Shown piece after piece: positions 1 through 5,277 of a stretch of DNA of 5,277 bases. The stretch covers positions 1 through 5,277 of the forward strand of contig CAUBHZ010000154.1 in the NCBI GenBank assembly GCA_958435885.1, in the 5' to 3' direction. Within the stretch, counting starts at the first letter, position 1. Each line of letters opens with the position of its first letter. This DNA is from an uncultured Intestinimonas sp. GTDB taxonomy: Bacteria > Bacillota_A > Clostridia > Oscillospirales > Oscillospiraceae. The notes under the pieces were generated by a model, which was given only the letters and a program-made list of their open reading frames with translations, was not told the origin of the DNA and made no database searches. The translations under genes and the position numbers were made by a program.

Positions 1-61
1 TATCAAGCGGGCCTTTGACCCCAGCAACCTCCTCACTCCCGGCGTCATCGTGGATCTGTAA
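1..61 (+). CDS. C-terminal end of a probable FAD-linked oxidase (GlcD/D-lactate dehydrogenase type), partial
   Basis: Only the last 19 codons are visible, read from base 2 and ending in TAA at 59-61. They encode IKRAFDPSNLLTPGVIVDL. The pattern IKxxFDPxxLLxPG is the usual C-terminal signature of GlcD-type FAD-binding oxidases (glycolate oxidase subunit, D-lactate dehydrogenase and relatives), where it closes the C-terminal cap domain. Those enzymes oxidise 2-hydroxy acids using FAD. The catalytic and FAD-binding parts lie outside the window, so the substrate cannot be named. The unusual points are Thr in place of the common Asn before PG, and the short IVDL ending. The gene converges on the cyclic-di-GMP gene, with 52 bases between the two stop codons and a shared hairpin terminator. 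The family call is an inference from one short motif; the reading frame and stop are seen directly. Confidence 0.55.
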   Translation, partial: IKRAFDPSNLLTPGVIVDL

Positions 62-70
62 GACAGAATC

Positions 71-108
71 AAAAATGTGCCCGGCCGTTTACGGCCGGGC
101 ACATTTTT
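71..108. terminator. Bidirectional rho-independent terminator between convergent genes
   Basis: A perfect 17-bp inverted repeat (arms 71-87 and 92-108, loop TTTA) starts with AAAAA and ends with TTTTT, around a GTGCCCGGCCG core. On either strand the transcript forms a GC-rich stem followed by a run of five U. It begins 9 bases after the plus-strand stop codon and 5 bases after the minus-strand stop at 114-116, so it can end both transcription units. Confidence 0.93.
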
Positions 109-113
109 GTGTT

Positions 114-3100
114 TCAATGGCGATGCGGAGGAGGATCGGAAAACGGAAGGGCGGTTTCTTCGGAGGAGGCCAGGTCCTCGTAGAAGCAGAAGCAGTCCTT
201 GCCGCTGCGCTTGCTGTGATAGAGGGCCATATCCGCGCGGCGGAGATACTCGGAGTAGCTGACGCCGCCGCTGTAGACGTAGGTAAGGCCGATGCTGCTG
301 GTGAGGGCGGACCCGGGGGCAGTCCGCAAGGTGTCCAGCAGTTTTTTCAGCCGGTCCTCCAGAATGGCCCTGGGGAAGGCGCCCTTGATATAGACCAGGA
401 ACTCGTCGCCGCCCAGCCGGCCCACGGTATCCTCCGACCGGAAGGCGGATAGGAGGGTGTTGGCCACCAGCTTCAGGGCCTTGTCTCCCTCCAGGTGGCC
501 GTGCTGGTCGTTGATGTGCTTGAAGTTGTCGATGTCCAGGAGCAGCAGCACCCCGCAGACCCCCTCGGCGGCGCCGTGGATGCTGGCGGATACCAGAAGC
601 TCAAAGGCGGCCCGGTTGTAGATGTGGGTCAGAGGGTCCCGGCGGGCGGCCTCGGCCTGGGCCTCCTCCCGCTCCGCCTCCGAGTTGATGTCCTTGAGGT
701 AGAGGAGGGCGTAGACGTTTCCGGTGGTCTCCTCCTGGAAAAGGCAGATGTTCAGCTCCACCCAGTGGAGGACGCCGGAGACAGGACGGCGGTAGCGCAG
801 CCGGTCGCTGGTGCGGCCCTGGGCGAAGCGCTCGGCCCAGCTGGAGGGCTCCCGGTAGCCGTTCAGGATGGTCAGTTCCTTTTCGGGAAGGTAGTCGGAG
901 AGCTTTTCCCGGACCACGTCGATGAAATGCCGGGAGGTGGTACGGTAGTCCTGCTGGTAGTCCTTCCACAGGCCGCCCACGGACATGAGCTGGCCGCTCT
1001 CCAGGTCCACCTCGGCATAGGCAATGGTGTCGGAGAGGAGGGCCTGGTAGAAGCGGTGCATGCGCATGAACTCCAGCTCCAGGACCCGGGCGGAGCCGGC
1101 AGGCTCCAGGATGACGATGATGGTGTCCAGGTCCTCCTGCTCCTTGTTCAGGTGCTGGAGGGTGAGCTTGAACCACTCGTAGGTGCCGCTCTTGGCGCGC
1201 AGCAGGAGCTCCAGCTGTTTCCGGTTGTCCCGCAGCCGGAGGCGGGAAAAGGCGGCACGGAACTCGTCGGAGAAGTGGGGGTGGACCGTGCCGTCGTCCA
1301 CCCAGCACTGGGGGAAGCCGGACTGATGGATGGCCTCCCCCATGAGCAGGGTGCGCTTGGTGTGGAAGAGGACAGACCGGCTGGCCTCGCTGTACTCGAA
1401 GACGTCCCGGCTTTCCAGGTCGGAGAGGAAGTGGGGGCGGTCGATGTTGCTGATGATGCGGTGGTAGCCCTTCAGGCAGATCCTGCCGTCCTCGTCCGCC
1501 GAGCGTACACCGGTACACCGGACCAGCACCTCGCCCAGCTCGGGATGCTTCCAGGTGTACTCCAGCTGAACGGTGCGATGGCTCTGCACCATGCGCTCCA
1601 TGGCCTGGTCCACGTAGGGGAGGTAGCCCTCCACGATCCGGCTGTACCAGTACCGGTAGCAGGATTCCGGTGTGGGCACGGCGGAGATGCCCAGGATGCG
1701 GTGCATGGTGTCGTTGGCCAGCATCTCGCGGTGCTTCCGGTCGGGGGAGAGGCGGATAATCCACAGGCCCACGTCCAAGGTGTCTATGATGTCGCAGTAG
1801 TTGGAGCGGAGCAGGGCCCGGTATCGACTTTCGTTCCGGTCCTGGCGGATCCGGTTGAGGAGGAAGTAGGAGAGGACGCGGACCTGGGAGTCGTCGTGGA
1901 TGGCGTAGCGGGGGTTGTCCACGCCGATGAAGCCGATGGTGGTGTGTTCGTCCCGGATGGGCACCGCGATGAGCCGTTGGATATCCTGGGCCTGGAGGAT
2001 CTGCCATTCCATAGGGCTGGACTCCCGCAGGGTTTCCAGGTTGTAAATGATGACGGAACGGTCCTGGTCAAACAGACTGACCCAGCGTGCTGTGGCCTCC
2101 GGTGGGACGTCCTGAAGGTTTTTACACTGGGGGGACACCTGCTCGGCACACCACTCGAAGGTGTTGCGCCAGTGGCCCTCCCTGCCGGGCACGGGCTCGA
2201 AGAGGTAGGCCCGGTCGGACTGGTAGAACTCGCCCACCGCCGCCAGCACGTGGTCCACGGCCTCGCGATAGCTGGGATAATTGGTGAGGGTGTTGGTATA
2301 GCCCACGATCTTTTTGGCGAAGTCCAGCTGTTCCTGGGTGCTCTGGCTCACCGCCTCCCGCTTGGTGATGTCCAGAGCCACCTCCAGCCGCAGGTGCTTG
2401 CCCTTGTAACTGACGATCTTGTCCTTGAGGAGGAAGTGGCGGCCGCAGTACTCGTTTTCCTGGTCCCAGATGTAGAAGGACTCCTGCTTGAGCTTGTGGT
2501 TGGTGCAGAAGGCGCAGGGAGCGTCCAGACCCTGGAGGGCCTTGTAGCACTTGCGCCCCTGATAATGGTGGATGCCGAAGAGCCGCTGACCCGCCGGGTT
2601 GAGGTAATAGAGCTCGTAGGTGTCCATATCGCTGATGTAGAAGATGTCGTTCTCGGCGGCCAGGATCATGCGGGCAAACTCATCCTCGGACCATTCGGCC
2701 GCGGGGGAGGGGTTCAGGGCGGGGAGGTTCTGACGGTAGCGGCGCTCCTTGACCAGGCGGGTCCGGAAGGCCGCACTGTCCGGGTCCAGATAGAGGGCCT
2801 CCAGCTCCGCCACCGTGCAGGGGCGGGAGAAGAGGAAGCCCTGGAGCAGCTCAGGCCGCAGCTCTTCCAGGGTGCGCAGCTCTTCTTCGGTTTCGACGCC
2901 CTCGCAGCACACCCGGATGGCGCAGCTGTCGGCCAGCTCCAGCATGTTGCTCAGCAGCCGGTAGTTGTAGGCGCTGTGCTGGATGTTGCTGACGAAGCAG
3001 CGGTCGATCTTGATCTCATCGATCTCCATCTCCTTGAGCCGGCTGAGACTGGAGTAGCTGGTGCCGAAGTCGTCCACAGAGATCTCGATGCCGTGTTCCT

Positions 3101-4418
3101 TCCACTGGCGGAAGATGGAGTTGATATGGGGGTAGTCCATGAGCTGCATGCTCTCGGTGAGTTCGATGGTCAGGGCGTCTCCCGGCAGGCCGCTGGCCTT
3201 GAGCACCCGGAGCACATCGGAGACGATGGAGTCCTCCAGCAGCTGGGTGTAGGACATGTTGACGTTGATGTGGAAGTCCGGCAGGCGCTCCCGCCACCGA
3301 CGGCACTGGGCCAGTGCCGTCTCCAGCACCCACAGCCCGGCGGGGCAGATGAGCTTGGTCTGCTCCAGGATGGGGACGAACTCCGTGGGGGAGACCGGTC
3401 CGCGGCGGGGGGAGGTGTAGCGCAGCAGGCACTCCGCGCCGTACAGCGTGTAGGAGTTGGAGCGCACCTGGGGCTGGTAGGCCAGAGAGAAGCCGGCAAA
3501 GCCGGACTGGATGCTCCGCTCCAGATCCTCCTTCAGCTCCAGGGCCACGAGCTGGTGCTCGTAGTCACCGGCGGAAAAGAACCAGAGCATGTTTTTTCCG
3601 TGGGCCTTGGCGTAGTCCAGTGCGGTCTCGGCATACTGGTAGAGGGCGCTGGGATCGGTGACCGGGTATTCCCGGAAGGCCACGCAGCCGCCGGAGAGGG
3701 TACAGCGGCCATCCATCCGCCGGCGCATCTGGTCAAAAATATCGGTGATATCCTGGCGCTGCCGGGCGGGGAGGAGGACGGCGAAGCAGTCGCCGTTGAC
3801 CCGGTAGATCCTCCGGGTGCCGTAGGTGATGTCCTCCAGCGCCTCGGCGGTGCATTTGAGGATGGCGTCGCCGGCCCGGCGGCCCTGCTTGAGGTTGATG
3901 GACTTGAGGTCGTCCACCCCCAGCACCAGCAGATAGCCGTTGACCTCGCCGGACAGGGTCGTGCCGATCTCCTCCTTCAGGCTCTCCATGTTGAAGGAGC
4001 CGGTGAAGTGGTCGGCCTGGCGGCTGATGTCACTGCATGAGAGCCGGCCGGCCAGCCAGCGGGGCTTGCCGGAGGCGTCCGGCCCGCAGGCGCCCCGGCT
4101 GGAGACCCAGACCACATCCCCGTTTTTCCGGACCAGGCGGTACTCCAGGTCGTGGGTCGGAAGCTGCCCATTCCTCACCAGGCGGAAAAGCTCCCGCAGC
4201 TTGGGGACATCCCTGGGATAGACGATCTTCAGCCAATCCTCTGCGGTACAGCGGCGGCCGCCGTCCTCCATCACGGCGAAGGCGGAGCCGAAGGAAGCGG
4301 AGAAACGGACCTCTTTTGTCTCGAGGTCCAGCAGGAAGTAGTGATCTTCCGTGTTCTGGCTCAGGAAATCCCACAGAGCGCGGTGCATAGACAGTTCATT
4401 CTGAAATTCCACTTCCAT
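114..4418 (-). CDS. Large multi-sensor cyclic-di-GMP turnover protein: PAS-GGDEF(degenerate)-EAL-PAS-GAF-PAS-PAS-PAS-GGDEF
   Basis: This 1434-residue protein probably both degrades and makes cyclic-di-GMP. Domain edges are approximate. Residues 20-135 are a PAS_3-like sensor. Residues 140-285 are a degenerate GGDEF domain, with NGDCF at 208-212 and Gly167 where the first metal Asp belongs. Residues 288-545 are an EAL phosphodiesterase domain. It has E329 in an ECL variant of the EAL motif, N387, E419 (ELTE), D449/D450 (DDFG), K470, E506/E509 (EGVE) and Q526, with spacing that matches active enzymes such as RocR. Residues 580-690 are a PAS with C624, C635 and C638. Residues 695-860 are a GAF domain. 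Residues 865-990, 995-1105 and 1115-1245 look PAS-like, the middle one being the weakest. A short charged helix (1246-1260) leads into an intact GGDEF domain with D1295, N1303, D1312, GGDEF at 1336-1340 and an RSED inhibitory site at 1327-1330. The tail is Pro/His rich. I see no signal peptide or membrane segment, so it is likely cytosolic. The ATG at 4416-4418 is chosen because AGGAGA lies 6 bases upstream; Met11 is a weaker alternative. It has its own promoter. The signals sensed are unknown. Confidence 0.95.
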   Translation of the reverse strand: MEVEFQNELSMHRALWDFLSQNTEDHYFLLDLETKEVRFSASFGSAFAVMEDGGRRCTAEDWLKIVYPRDVPKLRELFRLVRNGQLPTHDLEYRLVRKNGDVVWVSSRGACGPDASGKPRWLAGRLSCSDISRQADHFTGSFNMESLKEEIGTTLSGEVNGYLLVLGVDDLKSINLKQGRRAGDAILKCTAEALEDITYGTRRIYRVNGDCFAVLLPARQRQDITDIFDQMRRRMDGRCTLSGGCVAFREYPVTDPSALYQYAETALDYAKAHGKNMLWFFSAGDYEHQLVALELKEDLERSIQSGFAGFSLAYQPQVRSNSYTLYGAECLLRYTSPRRGPVSPTEFVPILEQTKLICPAGLWVLETALAQCRRWRERLPDFHINVNMSYTQLLEDSIVSDVLRVLKASGLPGDALTIELTESMQLMDYPHINSIFRQWKEHGIEISVDDFGTSYSSLSRLKEMEIDEIKIDRCFVSNIQHSAYNYRLLSNMLELADSCAIRVCCEGVETEEELRTLEELRPELLQGFLFSRPCTVAELEALYLDPDSAAFRTRLVKERRYRQNLPALNPSPAAEWSEDEFARMILAAENDIFYISDMDTYELYYLNPAGQRLFGIHHYQGRKCYKALQGLDAPCAFCTNHKLKQESFYIWDQENEYCGRHFLLKDKIVSYKGKHLRLEVALDITKREAVSQSTQEQLDFAKKIVGYTNTLTNYPSYREAVDHVLAAVGEFYQSDRAYLFEPVPGREGHWRNTFEWCAEQVSPQCKNLQDVPPEATARWVSLFDQDRSVIIYNLETLRESSPMEWQILQAQDIQRLIAVPIRDEHTTIGFIGVDNPRYAIHDDSQVRVLSYFLLNRIRQDRNESRYRALLRSNYCDIIDTLDVGLWIIRLSPDRKHREMLANDTMHRILGISAVPTPESCYRYWYSRIVEGYLPYVDQAMERMVQSHRTVQLEYTWKHPELGEVLVRCTGVRSADEDGRICLKGYHRIISNIDRPHFLSDLESRDVFEYSEASRSVLFHTKRTLLMGEAIHQSGFPQCWVDDGTVHPHFSDEFRAAFSRLRLRDNRKQLELLLRAKSGTYEWFKLTLQHLNKEQEDLDTIIVILEPAGSARVLELEFMRMHRFYQALLSDTIAYAEVDLESGQLMSVGGLWKDYQQDYRTTSRHFIDVVREKLSDYLPEKELTILNGYREPSSWAERFAQGRTSDRLRYRRPVSGVLHWVELNICLFQEETTGNVYALLYLKDINSEAEREEAQAEAARRDPLTHIYNRAAFELLVSASIHGAAEGVCGVLLLLDIDNFKHINDQHGHLEGDKALKLVANTLLSAFRSEDTVGRLGGDEFLVYIKGAFPRAILEDRLKKLLDTLRTAPGSALTSSIGLTYVYSGGVSYSEYLRRADMALYHSKRSGKDCFCFYEDLASSEETALPFSDPPPHRH

Positions 4419-4424
4419 GGGTCG

Positions 4425-4430
4425 TCTCCT
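4425..4430 (-). promoter_or_regulatory. Shine-Dalgarno sequence of the cyclic-di-GMP gene
   Basis: The minus strand reads AGGAGA, then CGACCC, then ATG. The 6-base gap is ideal and supports the start at 4418 over the internal Met codon ten codons downstream. Confidence 0.85.
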
Positions 4431-4451
4431 GCTTTCTTCTAATATGGATGG

Positions 4452-4465
4452 CGGCCCGCCGGCCG
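4452..4465 (-). other. Small GC-rich stem-loop in the leader of the cyclic-di-GMP gene
   Basis: CGGCC and GGCCG arms (4452-4456 and 4461-4465) flank a 4-base loop, within the roughly 70-nt leader and about 33 bases upstream of the start codon. It is short and does not overlap the ribosome binding site. I found none of the conserved elements of a cyclic-di-GMP riboswitch. It may only reflect local GC content. Confidence 0.3.
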
Positions 4466-4498
4466 TTCATTGCCAGGATAAAGTTTCACAGTATGTTC

Positions 4499-4526
4499 AC
4501 TATACCAGATTCTAAGAAAAGGTCAA
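4499..4526 (-). promoter_or_regulatory. Probable sigma-A promoter of the cyclic-di-GMP gene, with extended -10
   Basis: On the minus strand, TTGACC (4521-4526, 5 of 6 matches to the -35 consensus) is followed by a 16-base spacer and TATAGT (4499-4504, 5 of 6 matches to the -10 consensus). TGG directly before TATAGT supplies the TGn extended -10 element. Transcription would start near 4492, giving a leader of about 70 nt. The AT-rich stretch at 4480-4545 stands out against the GC-rich surroundings. This is a good match by eye but has no experimental support. Confidence 0.75.
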
Positions 4527-4529
4527 TGT

Positions 4530-4543
4530 TATTTCCGGAAATA
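4530..4543. promoter_or_regulatory. 14-bp perfect palindrome next to the -35 box, candidate operator
   Basis: TATTTCCGGAAATA is its own reverse complement. It ends 3 bases upstream of the -35 hexamer and is centred near -45 relative to the inferred start site. This position fits a dimeric regulator that contacts or blocks RNA polymerase. No regulator can be assigned, and the palindrome could instead belong to the 3' end of the glyA transcript, since it sits just after the glyA hairpin. Confidence 0.4.
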
Positions 4544-4546
4544 CCG

Positions 4547-4593
4547 CAGGCCGGGAGGGCCGTCTCCAATGCGGAGATGGCCCTCCCGGCCTG
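4547..4593 (-). terminator. Hairpin after glyA, probable terminator with poor U-tract
   Basis: Two 21-base arms (4547-4567 and 4573-4593) pair at all but one position around a 5-base loop. In the glyA-sense RNA the odd pair is C-A; on the other strand it would be a G-U wobble. The stem starts 28 bases after the glyA stop. The following minus-strand bases are CGGTATTTCC, with only a run of three T, so this is not a classic intrinsic terminator. It may be leaky, rely on other factors, or mainly protect the 3' end of the mRNA. Confidence 0.65.
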
Positions 4594-4621
4594 TATAGGG
4601 GGAAACGTTTCGGCTGCGGTT

Positions 4622-5277
4622 TTACTGATAGAGGGGATGCTTGGCGCACATGGCGGCAACAGCCTCCCGGATGGAGTCGGCCTTGGCGTCAAAGTCGGTG
4701 GCGGCCTGCCAGATCAGGGAGCCGATGACCTTCATCTCCTCCTCGCCGAAGCCGCGTGTGGTGACGGCGGGGGTGCCCACCCGGATGCCGCTGGTGACGA
4801 AGGGCTTCTCGGGATCGTTGGGGATGGCGTTCTTGTTGACGGTGATGCAGACCTCATCCAGCCGCTTCTCCAGCTCCTTGCCGGTGATGTGGGCCTTGCG
4901 CAGGTCCACCAGCATCAGGTGGTTGTCGGTGCCGCCGGAGACCAGGTCGAAGCCGGCGTCGGTGAGGGACTGGGCCAGGGCGGCGGCATTCTTGATGATC
5001 TGCTCCTGGTAGGTCTTGAATTCAGGCTTGAGGGCTTCGCCCAGGGCCACCGCCTTGGCGGCGATGATGTGGAGGAGAGGGCCGCCCTGGGAGCCGGGGA
5101 AGATGGCGGAATCGATCTTCTTGGCCAGATCCTCCTTGCAGAGGATCATGCCGCCCCGGGGACCCCGGAGGGTCTTGTGGGTGGTGGTGGTGACCACGTC
5201 GGCGTAGGGGACGGGGGAGGGGTGGAGCCCGGCGGCCACCAGGCCGGCGATGTGGGCCATGTCCACGAACAGGTAGG
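4622..5277 (-). CDS. glyA: Serine hydroxymethyltransferase, C-terminal half (partial)
   Basis: This PLP enzyme interconverts serine plus tetrahydrofolate with glycine plus 5,10-methylene-tetrahydrofolate, and is the main cytosolic source of one-carbon units. The visible 217 residues begin inside the sheet that precedes the active site. VDMAHIAG carries the Asp that contacts the PLP ring nitrogen and the His that stacks on the ring. [14 protein letters not shown] carries the Schiff-base Lys (codon 5174-5176). The Asp-to-Lys distance of 29 residues equals that of E. coli GlyA (D200, K229). SGIRVGTPA holds the Arg that binds the substrate carboxylate. The frame is open to the window edge and ends in TAA at 4622-4624 (KHPLYQ). 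About 198 N-terminal residues lie outside if the protein has the usual length of about 415. A hairpin follows the stop. No frameshift or missing key residue is seen in this half. Confidence 0.97.
   Translation of the reverse strand, partial: YLFVDMAHIAGLVAAGLHPSPVPYADVVTTTTHKTLRGPRGGMILCKEDLAKKIDSAIFPGSQGGPLLHIIAAKAVALGEALKPEFKTYQEQIIKNAAALAQSLTDAGFDLVSGGTDNHLMLVDLRKAHITGKELEKRLDEVCITVNKNAIPNDPEKPFVTSGIRVGTPAVTTRGFGEEEMKVIGSLIWQAATDFDAKADSIREAVAAMCAKHPLYQ

Noticed and set aside
15..452. Plus-strand open frame of 145 codons crossing the terminator and the 3' end of the cyclic-di-GMP gene
   Set aside because: It overlaps the end of the oxidase gene, the hairpin terminator and the antisense of the GGDEF domain. 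It has no domain or plausible ribosome binding site.
601..2007. Minus-strand open frame of 468 codons in a shifted frame inside the cyclic-di-GMP gene
   Set aside because: The translation is rich in Pro, Gly, Arg and His, as expected for an off-frame reading of GC-rich DNA. The real frame continues through this region with intact GAF and PAS motifs.
495..4040. Plus-strand open frame of 1181 codons as a protein-coding gene
   Set aside because: It is the exact complementary codon register of a gene with clear GGDEF, EAL, PAS and GAF motifs. Its own translation is low-complexity Val/Gly/Asp-rich sequence with no domain.
4419..4492. Cyclic-di-GMP riboswitch in the leader of the signalling gene
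   Set aside because: The leader is only about 70 nt. Apart from a 5-bp GC stem I find no paired architecture or conserved segments of a cyclic-di-GMP riboswitch.
4485..4500. Direct repeat TTCAC spaced 11 bases, over the -10 box and start site
   Set aside because: A 5-base repeat is expected by chance in AT-rich promoter DNA. The one-helical-turn spacing alone is too weak to call an operator.
4602..4611. GAAACGTTTC palindrome just after the glyA stop codon
   Set aside because: It is only 10 bp, lies between a stop codon and a hairpin, and has no promoter nearby. I have no basis for giving it a role.
4486..4692. Minus-strand open frame of 68 codons covering the glyA end and the intergenic region
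   Set aside because: It overlaps the glyA C-terminus out of frame and runs through the hairpin and promoter. Nothing supports translation.

Overview
The window is about 60% G+C. It looks like the chromosome of a high-GC Clostridia-type Firmicute, perhaps an Oscillospiraceae-like gut anaerobe. That view rests on the style of the serine hydroxymethyltransferase, the AGGAG ribosome binding site, the sigma-A type promoter, and the PAS/GAF subtypes in the large signalling protein. It is inferred from family resemblance only; no marker gene is present to fix the taxonomy.

Layout: bases 1-61 hold the last 19 codons of a plus-strand gene, probably a GlcD-type FAD-linked oxidase. A perfect 17-bp hairpin (71-108) with A and T runs on its two sides serves as a shared terminator for this gene and the convergent gene to its right. 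Bases 114-4418 (minus strand) are one very large gene for a 1434-residue soluble cyclic-di-GMP turnover protein. Bases 4419-4621 are intergenic and hold, in minus-strand order, the hairpin after glyA, a 14-bp palindrome, a good extended -10 promoter, a leader of about 70 nt and a Shine-Dalgarno sequence. Bases 4622-5277 (minus strand) are the C-terminal half of glyA, which runs off the right edge.

The main item is the cyclic-di-GMP protein. Its apparent order is PAS - degenerate GGDEF - EAL - Cys-containing PAS - GAF - three PAS-like domains - intact GGDEF. The EAL domain keeps every catalytic position I could check. The C-terminal GGDEF keeps its metal and substrate residues plus an RxxD inhibitory site. 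The first GGDEF has lost a metal-binding Asp and the signature Glu but keeps nucleotide-contacting positions. One polypeptide therefore appears to carry a phosphodiesterase with a built-in GTP-sensing pseudo-domain, and a separately controlled diguanylate cyclase. It looks like a PDE and a DGC joined end to end.

glyA and the signalling gene lie on the same strand but are separated by a hairpin and a dedicated promoter, so I read them as separate transcription units. I see no mobile element, CRISPR array, tRNA or rRNA. No wholly new multi-gene system is visible; the interest lies in the architecture and control of the single large gene.
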